64,000 nucleotides of DNA from Candidatus Zixiibacteriota bacterium (GTDB lineage: Bacteria; Zixibacteria; MSB-5A5; GN15; FEB-12). Of this stretch, positions 6,770 to 14,916 are shown one piece after another. A program made the position numbers and the translations under genes. The notes under the pieces are model-generated. The model saw nothing but the letters and a program-made list of their open reading frames with translations. It searched no databases and was not told where the DNA came from. Within the stretch, counting starts at the first letter, position 1. Each line of letters opens with the position of its first letter. The DNA lies in NCBI GenBank assembly GCA_017999435.1, contig JAGNLV010000004.1, positions 1 to 64,000 on the forward strand. The letters run 5' to 3'.

Positions 6770-9046
6770 ATGAACCTCGAACAAGTTCTCGATCTCCTCC
6801 GCTCCGACAAGGACATTTCTGAGAATGTGACGCACTGGCGGTCGTTCGATGCCCGTCCGGCCCGCTATGTCGATTTCCCCGGCGCCCTCGACGGCCGCCT
6901 GATTGGGGCCCTCAAGACCCGCGGCATCGACCGCCTCTACACCCACCAGGGCGAGGCGGTCGCCCACGTAGCCGCCGGCCGCGACGTGGTCGTCGTCACC
7001 CCCACCGCCTCCGGCAAGACGCTCTGCTACAACCTCCCGGTCCTCGACCGCATCATGCGCGAGCCGGAGTCGCGGGCGCTCTACCTGTTTCCCACCAAGG
7101 CCCTCTCCCAGGACCAGCTCTCGGAGCTGTACGACCTGATCCAGAAGCTGGGAGTCGATATCGGGACGTATACGTTCGACGGCGACACGCCGCAGACGGC
7201 GCGGCGGAGGATTCGCGCGGCCGGCCACATCGTCATCACCAACCCCGACATGCTCCACGCCGGCATTCTCCCCCACCACACGAAGTGGATCAAGCTGTTC
7301 GAGAACCTGAAGTACGTGGTGATCGACGAGGTCCACCAGTACCGGGGCATCTTCGGCTCCCACCTGGCGAACGTGATCACGCGCCTGCGGCGGATCTGCC
7401 GGTTTTACGGCTCCGACCCGCAGTTTATCTGCTGCTCGGCGACCATCGCCAACCCGGCCGAGTTGACCGCGCGGATCATCGGCCGCCCGGTCGAGCTGGT
7501 GGACAACAACGGTGCGCCCGCCGGCGAGAAGCACTTTCTCATCTACAATCCGCCGGTGGTGAACAAGCAGCTCGGGATTCGCCGCTCTGCCCTCAACGAG
7601 GCCGCCCGCCTGGGCGCCCTCTTTCTGCGGCAGCGCATCCAGACCATCATCTTCGCCCACTACCGGCTCTACGTCGAGGTGCTCCTCACCTACCTCCAGC
7701 GCGAGCTGCAGGGGGATTTTGGCCGCGGCGTCGTCATTGCCGGCTACCGCGGCGGCTACCTGCCGAACGAGCGCCGCGCCATCGAACAGGGTCTCCGGGC
7801 GGGGCGCATCCACGGCGTCGTCTCCACCAATGCCCTGGAACTCGGGCTCGATATCGGCAGTCTCGACGTCTCCATCATCGTCGGCTACCCCGGCACCATG
7901 GCCTCGCTCTGGCAGCAGGCCGGGCGGGCCGGACGGCGCTCGAAGACATCGCTTACCGTCATGATCGCCAACTCGACCGCCATCAACCAGTTCCTCTGCG
8001 CCGAACCGGAGTACATCTTCGGCCGCACCCCCGAATCCGGCATCATCGACCCGAACAACCTCATCATCCGCAGCAACCACCTCAAGTGCGCGGCCTTCGA
8101 ACTCCCCTTCGAGGAGCACGAGTACGCCCGCGACGACGGCACCCGCGAGATCCTCGAGTACCTCGAGGACGCCAAGATCGTCCGCCACGCCGGCGCCCGC
8201 TACCACTGGTCGTCGGAAATCTACCCCGCCCAGGAGGTGTCGCTGCGCTCCGCCTCCCCGGAAAACTTCGTCATCCTCAACGAGAGCAACCGCTCCGAGG
8301 TGATCGGCGAGGTCGATTTCTTCTCCGCGCCCATCTTCCTCCACCCGCAGGCAATCTACCTCCACCGCGCCAACCAGTACCAGGTCACCCGCCTGGACTG
8401 GGAGGGGCGCAAGGCGTACGTGAAAGAGGTCTCCGTCGATTACTACACCGACGCCGAAACCAAGACTGACCTGAAGGTGCTCGATGTCGACCGGACCCGG
8501 CGGTTCGGCGAGGCCGACATTTCGTGCGGCGAGGTCACGGTGACCAGTGTCACCGTGCTGTTCAAGAAAATCAAGTTCGAGACCCACGAGAACGTCGGGT
8601 GGGGCAAACTCACCATGCCGGAGATCGAGATGCACACCCACGCAGTGTGGTACTCGTTCGCGGGCGACGTGGCTTTCCGGGTCGGGGTGGGCGGCGAGGA
8701 TTTCGGCGGGGCGTTGCGCGGCCTCGCCAACATCCTCGGCAAGATCGCCCCCCTGTGGGTGATGTGCGACGCGCGCGATCTGCGCGCCGTCTCCCAGGTC
8801 CGCGCCCCCTTCACCGAGTGCCCCACCATCTTCCTCTACGAAAACATCCCCGGCGGCGTGGGGCTGGCCGAGAAGCTCTTCACCGAGCACGAACGGCTCT
8901 GCGAGGCGGTCTACCACCGCCTCCGCGGCTGCGGCTGTGAGGCCGGCTGTCCCGCCTGTGTCGGACCGTCCATGGAAATCGGGGCCGGCGGCAAGGCGGG
9001 CGCCCTCCGCCTCCTGGAGTACATGCTCGCCACCGCCCCCGTCTAG
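6770..9046 (+). CDS. DEAD/H-box helicase with DUF1998 (MrfA/YprA-like)
   Basis: 758 aa. Superfamily 2 helicase motifs in order: Q-like region LYTHQGEAVAHV, Walker A TPTASGKTLCYNLP, DEVH box VIDEVHQYRGIFGSHL, motif III CSATIANP, motif V GLDIGSLDVSIIVGYPG and motif VI QQAGRAGRRSK. The C-terminal DUF1998 half ends in a cysteine cluster CGCEAGCPACVG, as in Bacillus MrfA, a 3'-5' helicase used in mitomycin-type lesion repair. Family members often work with an adjacent nuclease (MrfB), but none is next to it here. A GTG at 6704 would add 22 unmatched residues; the ATG at 6770 (MNLEQVLDLLRSDK) fits better. A DNA-repair role is inferred from the family. Confidence 0.92.
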   Translation: MNLEQVLDLLRSDKDISENVTHWRSFDARPARYVDFPGALDGRLIGALKTRGIDRLYTHQGEAVAHVAAGRDVVVVTPTASGKTLCYNLPVLDRIMREPESRALYLFPTKALSQDQLSELYDLIQKLGVDIGTYTFDGDTPQTARRRIRAAGHIVITNPDMLHAGILPHHTKWIKLFENLKYVVIDEVHQYRGIFGSHLANVITRLRRICRFYGSDPQFICCSATIANPAELTARIIGRPVELVDNNGAPAGEKHFLIYNPPVVNKQLGIRRSALNEAARLGALFLRQRIQTIIFAHYRLYVEVLLTYLQRELQGDFGRGVVIAGYRGGYLPNERRAIEQGLRAGRIHGVVSTNALELGLDIGSLDVSIIVGYPGTMASLWQQAGRAGRRSKTSLTVMIANSTAINQFLCAEPEYIFGRTPESGIIDPNNLIIRSNHLKCAAFELPFEEHEYARDDGTREILEYLEDAKIVRHAGARYHWSSEIYPAQEVSLRSASPENFVILNESNRSEVIGEVDFFSAPIFLHPQAIYLHRANQYQVTRLDWEGRKAYVKEVSVDYYTDAETKTDLKVLDVDRTRRFGEADISCGEVTVTSVTVLFKKIKFETHENVGWGKLTMPEIEMHTHAVWYSFAGDVAFRVGVGGEDFGGALRGLANILGKIAPLWVMCDARDLRAVSQVRAPFTECPTIFLYENIPGGVGLAEKLFTEHERLCEAVYHRLRGCGCEAGCPACVGPSMEIGAGGKAGALRLLEYMLATAPV

Positions 9047-9067
9047 CCGGCCCCGCCCGGCCCGGAC

Positions 9068-9370
9068 TCAGTTGCCGGAGCCGTCCCGCGCCCCCCGGCC
9101 GTGGCGCTCGAGAATCGCGTCGATTTCCTCCATCGTGAAGTAGGTCAACTGCGTCACTTTCGCCTGGGAGCGAAAGGCCGGCGGCACGACGCTGCGGGCG
9201 GCCTCCCGCGTGTCCGTCTCGACCGTGATCCAGGCCTTGTGCTCGCCGTCCTCGCACCCCCAGTCCGCGTGGGTGAGAAAATGCGATCCGGTCTCCAGGA
9301 ACACCTTCACCACCCGGGCGCAGGCGACCGTGTCTTCCTCGTGGGGCACTTCGATGAGATAGCGCGGCAT
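9068..9370 (-). CDS. Small conserved hypothetical protein
   Basis: 100 aa from the ATG at 9370, which has AAGGAG about 10 nt upstream; a longer frame upstream lacks this. The N-terminus MPRYLIEVPHEEDTVACARV and the block FLTHADWGCEDGEHKAWI are reminiscent of short uncharacterised proteins in environmental bacteria. No signal peptide or transmembrane segment. The alternating beta/alpha pattern and length resemble a ferredoxin-like single domain, but I know of no function. It converges on the helicase gene with a 21-nt gap and stands alone on its strand. Confidence 0.72.
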   Translation of the reverse strand: MPRYLIEVPHEEDTVACARVVKVFLETGSHFLTHADWGCEDGEHKAWITVETDTREAARSVVPPAFRSQAKVTQLTYFTMEEIDAILERHGRGARDGSGN

Positions 9371-9521
9371 CGTAATCACGCTCCTTTCGTCCGACGCATT
9401 ATGCAATGTATGGATCAAAATAATCTACGATACGCCTGCCCGCCGGGCAAGCGCAAAATGCATTCCCGCAGCGGCGCGTTCGTCCGCCGCCGGATGTGGG
9501 TCGCCGGCCCAGATCCCCTCT

Positions 9522-10154
9522 TTACCGGGGGCTGTACAGGAGGTAGCGCGCCCGCGGCGCCTCCCACCCGGCGTCCGTCTGGACCGGACGCCCCCACTTC
9601 TCCAAACTCAGCGACAGATCGATCGTGCTCACCTGCCCGTCCGCCACCACGATGCTGTCCACGAGAACGGGCCGGAAATAGTAGTCATAGGGCGGCATCG
9701 ACTTGACCGGGTCGGTGATGGTCGTGTCCCCATCCGGACTCACCACAGTATCCAGCTTGGTCTCCGCCCGACCCAGCCGCGACACGTAGACGAGCAGCGT
9801 GTACCTCCCCGGCGGGACGCTGTCGAGCACGCTCTCGAATCCGTCAAACTCGCGGTACCGGAGCACCTCGTAGTTGGCGATGGAATCCATGAGCGCGTAC
9901 TGGTGCAGGCCGAGTTCGAAGGGCTGGAGGGGAATCGGCCCGCGCAGGTGGTAGAAACCCCTTGAGACAATCTCGGGCGAATAGGGGCCGGTGATCAGGC
10001 GAATCACGCCGAAACCCTCCGGGACCGCAATGACCCGGTCGGGAACGACCTGGGGACGGTCCGGGTTCGGGGCAGGCTGCTCGGACTTCGAACAACCGCC
10101 GACAGCGAGGACCGACAGGGCGGCAAGCACAACGAGGATACGGCAGCGGCGCAT
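9522..10154 (-). CDS. Lipoprotein downstream of mlaD
   Basis: About 210 aa. The signal peptide VVLAALSVLAVGGC has a lipobox cysteine about 21 residues from the start, followed by SKSEQPAPNPDRPQ, a linker typical of outer-membrane lipoproteins. The mature domain is beta-rich with PPGRYTLLVYVSRLGRAET and VADGQVSTIDLSLS, suggesting an Ig-like or PEGA-like fold. The ATG at 10154 is preceded by GGGAG; an in-frame ATG at 10166 overlaps the mlaD stop as TGATG and is also possible. As last gene of the mla operon it might act as an outer-membrane partner, but it resembles neither MlaA nor PqiC. Confidence 0.78.
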   Translation of the reverse strand: MRRCRILVVLAALSVLAVGGCSKSEQPAPNPDRPQVVPDRVIAVPEGFGVIRLITGPYSPEIVSRGFYHLRGPIPLQPFELGLHQYALMDSIANYEVLRYREFDGFESVLDSVPPGRYTLLVYVSRLGRAETKLDTVVSPDGDTTITDPVKSMPPYDYYFRPVLVDSIVVADGQVSTIDLSLSLEKWGRPVQTDAGWEAPRARYLLYSPR

Positions 10155-10165
10155 TCCAACTCCCA

Positions 10166-11101
10166 TCAGAAAATCGAAAACCCCAGATACTTTTTCGGAT
10201 CGTCCTGAATATCCTTGACCAGCCGGTTGCTCCGGGCCAACAGAGCGGCGATCTCCACGTACAGGGTCGTATCGTTGACCAGCAGCCCGAGACTCCCTTC
10301 GGCCCGGTTGATCTTCGTCAGGGTCGAGTCCAACTGCGAGGTAAGCGCAGTCAGATTGGCGTAGAGCATGGTGTCGGTCACCAGCCGCCCGACTGTCCCC
10401 GTCGAGTCATCGAGCTTCTCCCCCACGTCGGCCATCGTGTTGGCCGCCCGGGTCACCGAGGTCAGCAGTTCCTTTTGGTTGGCCTGGAGACCGCGGGCGA
10501 GGTCGGCCATCTCGGAGGCCAGCCGCGTCATCTGCACGTACAACTCCTGGTTGGTGGCGAGCATTCCGAGCGTGCCGACGCCGGCGTTGGCCCGGGCGAG
10601 CAGCGTATCGAGGTTGGCCGCCAGCGCCTCCGCCTCACCGATGGCATTCTCGGCCGCCGCGAATACCGCTTCGGCGCTCCCCACGTCTTGGGGCGGAATG
10701 AGCGATCCCTCGGGAAGGACCGGCCCGCCGATTCCCCCGGGGATCACTTCGAGGTACTTGTCGCCGAGAAACCCGATCGTCCCGAGCTGCACCCGGGCGT
10801 CGCTTGTCACCATCTTGTGCACCGACTCTTTGACCGTGAAGGTGATCAGGACCCGCCGGAGGCTGTCGAGGTTGACGAATTCGATGCGGCGGACGTTCCC
10901 GACTTCGACCCCGGCCATCCACACCGGCGCCCCGGCGACCATTCCGCTGACATTCTTAAAGTAAGAGTGGTAGGTGAATTTGGCGGAGAAGATCGAGGTT
11001 CCGCCGCCGCTGAGCGAGGCCCAGAGCAGAACCAGGATCGCCAGCATGATGAGGATCCCCACCTTCAACCCGCCCCACTTGACACCGACCGTACTTCTCA
11101 T
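10166..11101 (-). CDS. mlaD: MlaD-like MCE-domain lipid transport protein
   Basis: About 311 aa. One N-terminal transmembrane helix (GGLKVGILIMLAILVLLWAS) is followed by a single MCE domain (YFKNVSGMVAGAPVWMAGVE, VGNVRRIEF, GTIGFLGDKYLEVIPG). The C-terminal half is a long helical/coiled-coil stretch with repeated LAxMAD and TMADVGEKLDD segments, as in longer MlaD homologues that form a hexameric periplasmic tube. An upstream TTG at 11140 is open in frame, but the ATG at 11101 (MRSTVGVKWGG) is a better start. The gene lies 57 nt after mlaF. It is expected to bind phospholipid in the periplasm for the MlaFE ABC transporter. Confidence 0.93.
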   Translation of the reverse strand: MRSTVGVKWGGLKVGILIMLAILVLLWASLSGGGTSIFSAKFTYHSYFKNVSGMVAGAPVWMAGVEVGNVRRIEFVNLDSLRRVLITFTVKESVHKMVTSDARVQLGTIGFLGDKYLEVIPGGIGGPVLPEGSLIPPQDVGSAEAVFAAAENAIGEAEALAANLDTLLARANAGVGTLGMLATNQELYVQMTRLASEMADLARGLQANQKELLTSVTRAANTMADVGEKLDDSTGTVGRLVTDTMLYANLTALTSQLDSTLTKINRAEGSLGLLVNDTTLYVEIAALLARSNRLVKDIQDDPKKYLGFSIF

Positions 11102-11158
11102 ATGCGCGCCTGTCGCTTGCCTTTTTCCTTTGGCGGCCAAACCGCCGCCGCTTCGACT

Positions 11159-11929
11159 CTATATAAAACGTTTTCTGCTGACTTCCGCAAACGATTCCCG
11201 GAAGGGGGCGAGGAAATCGAGCACCCGGGGATCGGCGCTATCGCGGAGAGCCTCGAAGGTCCCGTCGAACGCCACCTCGCCGGCCGATATGAGCACAAAC
11301 CGGTCGGCCACCGCGAGCGCATCGGCGATCTCGTGGGTCACCACCACCGACGCCGTTCCCTTGTCCGCGTTCAGCCGCTGGATGAGCTTGAGCACCTGCT
11401 CGGTGGAACGCGGATCGAGACCCGTTGTCGGCTCGTCGTAGAGCATGATTCGGGGATTGGTCGACAGCAGCGCCCGCCCGATCGCCACCCGCCGCTGCAT
11501 GCCGCCGGAGAGCTCCTCGGGCAGCTTGTCGATGATCTCGTCCGCGTCGAGCCCGACGAACCCGAGCATCTCGCGCGCCCGGCGGTCGACCTCGTCCCAC
11601 GGCAGCCGGGTGTGCTCCAGCAGGTAGTAGGCGACATTTTCGCCCACGGTGAGCGAATCAAACAGCGCCCCCGCCTGGAACACCATCCCGATCTTCTTGC
11701 GCACATCGATCTTCCGTGACTCCTTCATGCGGCAAATGCTCTCGCCGTCGATGATCACGTCGCCCCGCTGGGGACACTCCAGCCCGAGGATGAGCCGGAG
11801 GATGGTCGACTTGCCGGAGCCCGACGGCCCCAGGATCACCATGGACTCCCCCTCCGCCAGCGAAAACGACACATCCCGGAGAATGGGCCGGTCGGCGTAG
11901 GCGAAATGGACGCTGCGGAGCGCGATCAC
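11159..11929 (-). CDS. mlaF: Mla ABC transporter ATP-binding protein
   Basis: 256 aa. Complete ABC ATPase: Walker A LGPSGSGKST, Q-loop VFQAGALFDSLTVGEN, signature LSGGMQRRVAIGRAL, Walker B IMLYDEPTTGLDP and the switch His in VVVTHEIADA. GALFDSLTVGENVA is typical of MlaF-type (Ttg2A) ATPases. The GTG at 11929 overlaps the mlaE stop as GTGA and has AAGGGG 5 nt upstream; a GTG at 11935 is too close to that site. It powers lipid transport between inner membrane and MlaD with the MlaE permease. No MlaB STAS protein is encoded next to it. Confidence 0.95.
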   Translation of the reverse strand: MIALRSVHFAYADRPILRDVSFSLAEGESMVILGPSGSGKSTILRLILGLECPQRGDVIIDGESICRMKESRKIDVRKKIGMVFQAGALFDSLTVGENVAYYLLEHTRLPWDEVDRRAREMLGFVGLDADEIIDKLPEELSGGMQRRVAIGRALLSTNPRIMLYDEPTTGLDPRSTEQVLKLIQRLNADKGTASVVVTHEIADALAVADRFVLISAGEVAFDGTFEALRDSADPRVLDFLAPFRESFAEVSRKRFI

Positions 11930-12708
11930 AGCCACCCCTTAATGGTTGCGAACACCACCCGGGTGATGAAGAAATTCACCACCAGGATTGTGATCGACGA
12001 AATCATCACCGATTCCGTGGTCGCCCGGCCCACGCCCTTGGTGCCCCCCTCCGCGGTGAACCCTTTGTACGTCGACACCAGGGCAATGACCACCGAGAAC
12101 ACCACCGGCTTCAGCAAACCGATGAACAGGTTTCCGAATACGAGGCGCTCTTTCACCGCCGCCCAGTAGATCGACGGCGCCAGGTGCGCCACGAGCGTGC
12201 CGACGATGTACCCTCCGAGAATGGCCAGCACATCGGTCACCACCGTCAGCACCGGCACCATCACGAGGAGCGCGATGATGCGGGGGACGATGAGCTTCTT
12301 GCGCGGGTCGACCCCGAAGGCCACCATCGCATCGATCTGGTGCGATGATTTCATCGCCCCCAGCTCGGCCGTGATCCCGGACGACACCCGGGCGGCGATC
12401 ATCAAGGCCGCCAGGAGCGGCCCCAGCTCCCGCACCACCGCGATCGCCATGATCCGACCCAGGTAGTTCTTGGCCCCCAGTTCCGCCAGTTCAACCGCGA
12501 AAGCGTAAGCCAGCCCCTGCCCGGCGAACATCCCGGTCAGGATCACGAGAAAGAGCGACCCCACCCCGACGTTGTACATTTGCTCGATAGTCTCGGTCCC
12601 GTAGAAAGGGCGCTGGAAGAGGGCCGCCGACGTGCGGAGCGAGAAGAAGAACATCCGTTGGAGCTCGAAAGCGAAGTGCTTGAGCCAGCTGTTGATCGCG
12701 CGGAGAAT
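11926..12708 (-). CDS. mlaE: Mla ABC transporter permease; probable ATT start codon
   Basis: About 260 aa. MlaE/DUF140 permease: MYNVGVGSLFLVILTGMFAG, RELGPLLAALMIAARVSSGI, AELGAMKSSHQIDAMVAFGV and a C-terminal hydrophobic bundle. The frame is open back to a TTG at 12744, but that codon lies inside the -10 box of the operon promoter (12743-12748). Downstream, AAAGGA lies 8 nt before an ATT at 12708, and starting there gives a protein the same length as E. coli MlaE, with the N-terminal amphipathic helix kept. The first in-frame ATG (12654) would cut that helix. The ATT start is inference. First gene of mlaE-mlaF-mlaD-lipoprotein. Confidence 0.88.
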   Translation of the reverse strand: MLRAINSWLKHFAFELQRMFFFSLRTSAALFQRPFYGTETIEQMYNVGVGSLFLVILTGMFAGQGLAYAFAVELAELGAKNYLGRIMAIAVVRELGPLLAALMIAARVSSGITAELGAMKSSHQIDAMVAFGVDPRKKLIVPRIIALLVMVPVLTVVTDVLAILGGYIVGTLVAHLAPSIYWAAVKERLVFGNLFIGLLKPVVFSVVIALVSTYKGFTAEGGTKGVGRATTESVMISSITILVVNFFITRVVFATIKGWL

Positions 12709-12742
12709 GGCTGCTTTCCTTTCCCACCGTCGGTTGCGCCAC

Positions 12743-12771
12743 AAATTAGCCGCCCCGCAGCATCAAGTCAA
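12743..12771 (-). promoter_or_regulatory. Promoter of the mla operon
   Basis: On the minus strand TTGACT (12771-12766), 17-nt spacer, TAATTT (12748-12743). Predicted start of transcription is near 12736, leaving a leader of about 28 nt that contains AAAGGA before the ATT codon at 12708. Confidence 0.65.
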
Positions 12772-12782
12772 GGTCTTTGCCC

Positions 12783-12810
12783 TTGCCCGGTCGGCGGCCG
12801 GACGTATATT
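12783..12810 (+). promoter_or_regulatory. Promoter of the PP-loop gene
   Basis: TTGCCC (12783-12788), 16-nt spacer, TATATT (12805-12810). It reads away from the mla promoter. The leader of about 80 nt holds AGAAGGA (12881-12887) and a five-codon open frame, ATG at 12890 to TAA at 12905-12907, that overlaps the start codon of the main gene. Confidence 0.5.
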
Positions 12811-12899
12811 GTCACCGCCTGTCCGGGCGGCCAACAGTCCGTCGCCGGCCGGCGTATAGAGGCCAGCAGCAACGACGTAAAGAAGGACTATGCCAGCCC

Positions 12900-13931
12900 A
12901 TGTATAACGGTAGCGGCGCCAAACGCGGCCACGCCATCGCCCTCTTCTCCGGCGGCCTGGATTCGGCCCTGGCGATTCTCCTCATCCTGCGCCAGAACAT
13001 CGAAGTCACCGCCCTCACCTTCATGACCCACTTCGGCTGTGATCTCGGCGACCGGTCCTCCTGCGGCTCGAACCCGTACCCGACCGCCGAGAAGTTCGGT
13101 TTCAACGTCAAGCTCATGCACCTCGGGCAGAAATTCATCGACATCGTCGAGAACCCACGGTTCGGCCGCGGCAAAAACATGAACCCCTGCACCGATTGCC
13201 GCATCCTCATGCTCACCGAAGGCCGGACCTTCATGGAGATGGTAAACGCCGACTTCATCATCACGGGCGAGGTGGTGGGCCAGCGGCCCATGTCGCAGAT
13301 CAAGCCGAAACTGCGCCTCATCGAGGAAGAGACCGGCCTGGCCGGCCGCCTCCTGCGACCGCTCTCGGCCAAGCTGCTTCCCCCCACCATTCCCGAACGC
13401 ACCGGCCTGGTCGACCGCAACCTGCTCGAGGGGATCGAGGGGCGTTCCCGCAAACGCCAGCTCGAGCTGGCCGCCGCATTCGGTCTGGAGGATTACCCCA
13501 CGCCCGCGGCCGGCTGTCTGCTCACCGACGTCGGCTATTCAAATCGCCTGCGCGACCTCATGGCGCACACCGACCGGCTGACTTTCGACGAGCTGAACCT
13601 GCTCAAGTACGGCCGCCACTTCCGCCTCGCGCCCGACGCCAAAATCGTGGTCGGCCGCGACGAGGAGGACAACCGGCATCTGCTCGCGCTCAAGCGGCCC
13701 CAGCACGTCCACCTCGAGGCCCTCGACACCAACTCCCCCGTGACCCTCCTGGCCGGCCGGGACCGGTCGGAGGAGATACTCCGCACCGCGGCGGCGATCA
13801 CGGCGCGTTACTCCGATGCCAAGCACGCCGCCGCCGTGGCGGTCACGATTTTCGAGGAGGGTGCGGCGCCCCGCGCGATCAGCGTCGCACCGGCCGCCGA
13901 CGCCGATATCCAATTGCTGATTCTCAAGTGA
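12900..13931 (+). CDS. PP-loop ATPase, MnmA/ThiI-like (putative tRNA thiolation enzyme)
   Basis: 343 aa from ATG 12900. The N-terminal PP-loop ALFSGGLDSALAILL is that of adenylating sulfur transferases. It is followed by PCTDCRILML with a CxxC pair and by DFIITGEVVGQRPMSQ, as in the MnmA/ThiI-related family often annotated tRNA (5-methylaminomethyl-2-thiouridylate) methyltransferase-like. The middle holds GLEDYPTPAAGCLLTD with another conserved Cys. The C-terminal region (RHFRLAPDAKIVVGRDEEDN) resembles an NFACT-R-like domain. It is not a standard MnmA in length or domain order. tRNA-uridine sulfuration is a likely role; the exact base is unknown. Confidence 0.82.
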   Translation: MYNGSGAKRGHAIALFSGGLDSALAILLILRQNIEVTALTFMTHFGCDLGDRSSCGSNPYPTAEKFGFNVKLMHLGQKFIDIVENPRFGRGKNMNPCTDCRILMLTEGRTFMEMVNADFIITGEVVGQRPMSQIKPKLRLIEEETGLAGRLLRPLSAKLLPPTIPERTGLVDRNLLEGIEGRSRKRQLELAAAFGLEDYPTPAAGCLLTDVGYSNRLRDLMAHTDRLTFDELNLLKYGRHFRLAPDAKIVVGRDEEDNRHLLALKRPQHVHLEALDTNSPVTLLAGRDRSEEILRTAAAITARYSDAKHAAAVAVTIFEEGAAPRAISVAPAADADIQLLILK

Positions 13932-13961
13932 AGGGACAGACTTCGCCGCCGGCCGCTCGCC

Positions 13962-14399
13962 CTACGTCCCCGGGCCCGTTCCCCGGTCGTTCCGCTTCAC
14001 CCACGCATCGAGGATCCCGTTGACGAAGGCCGACGATTCGGCGGTCGAGAACTTCTTCGCCAGTTCGATTGCCTCGTTGAGCACCACCTTCACCGGCGTA
14101 TCGGGGAACTCATCCAGCTCCACCAGCGCCATTCGCAGGATCACCCGGTCGACGGCCGCGATGCGGTTGATATTCCAGTTGACCGCCAGCTCGGCGATGG
14201 CGGCGTTGGCCCATTCGACCCGGCGCCGCGTCGAGGCGAACAGACGCTGCGCAAAGGCCGTCGCCCCTTCGGCCAGCGGCTGGTCGGCGAGCAGGTCGGC
14301 CAACGCTTCCTCCGGCCGCGCGCTGCCGAACTCGGTGGCGTAGAGCGCCTGGAGCACCAGTTCGCGCGCCTGCCGGCGGGGTTGTTCGAACGGTCTCAC
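13962..14399 (-). CDS. nusB: Transcription antitermination protein NusB
   Basis: 145 aa from a GTG. All-helical NusB: ARELVLQALYATEF at the N-terminus, NINRIAAVDRVILRMALVEL in the middle and VKVVLNEAIELAKKFST near the C-terminus, closing with FVNGILDA. It binds boxA RNA with NusE (S10) for rRNA antitermination. It is the last gene of the riboflavin operon, 43 nt after ribH, an association found in many bacteria. Length is normal for the family. Confidence 0.95.
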   Translation of the reverse strand: MRPFEQPRRQARELVLQALYATEFGSARPEEALADLLADQPLAEGATAFAQRLFASTRRRVEWANAAIAELAVNWNINRIAAVDRVILRMALVELDEFPDTPVKVVLNEAIELAKKFSTAESSAFVNGILDAWVKRNDRGTGPGT

Positions 14400-14442
14400 G
14401 CGGCCCCCCCGTCGCCTGCGGCGTTCTCCGCCGCCGCCCGCT

Positions 14443-14913
14443 TCATTCGATCGCCCTGTAGAGATTCACCATTTCGAGCGCCGCCTCGGCCGCGTGCCAC
14501 CCCTTGTTCCCCGCCTTGGTCCCCGAGCGTTCGATCGCCTGCTCGAGCGTGTCCGCCGTCACCACGCCATAGATCACCGGGATCCCCGCCTCCATCGCCA
14601 GCCGGGCAATTCCCTTGGCCGACTCGGCGGCGATGTACTCGAAGTGCGGCGTGTCGCCGCGGATCACCGCGCCCAGGCAGACCACGGCGTCGTACTTCCC
14701 CGACCGCACCATGCGTGCCGCGACGGGCGGCACCTCGAATCCGCCCGGGCAGTAGGCGACGGCGATTTTATCCTCGCTCGCCCCGTGCCGCATCAGGCAA
14801 TCAAGGGCGCCCTCGAGCAGTTTGTCGGTCAGGAAATTGTTGAACCGGCTCACCACCAGCCCGAACCGAAAGCCCGCCGCCTCCAGCTTGCCCTCATAGG
14901 TCTTGTAGGCCAT
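14443..14913 (-). CDS. ribH: 6,7-dimethyl-8-ribityllumazine synthase
   Basis: 156 aa. Condenses 5-amino-6-ribitylaminouracil with 3,4-dihydroxy-2-butanone-4-phosphate, the penultimate step of riboflavin synthesis, in an icosahedral or pentameric assembly. Motifs: [28 protein letters not shown], and [20 protein letters not shown] with the catalytic His. [20 protein letters not shown] and [14 protein letters not shown] complete the C-terminus. It starts 3 nt after the ribBA stop codon. Confidence 0.97.
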   Translation of the reverse strand: MAYKTYEGKLEAAGFRFGLVVSRFNNFLTDKLLEGALDCLMRHGASEDKIAVAYCPGGFEVPPVAARMVRSGKYDAVVCLGAVIRGDTPHFEYIAAESAKGIARLAMEAGIPVIYGVVTADTLEQAIERSGTKAGNKGWHAAEAALEMVNLYRAIE

Positions 14914-14916
14914 ACG

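Noticed and set aside
6764-8917. 717-codon minus-strand frame inside the helicase gene
   Set aside because: The plus strand carries all helicase motifs in order; the antisense frame has no recognisable domain.
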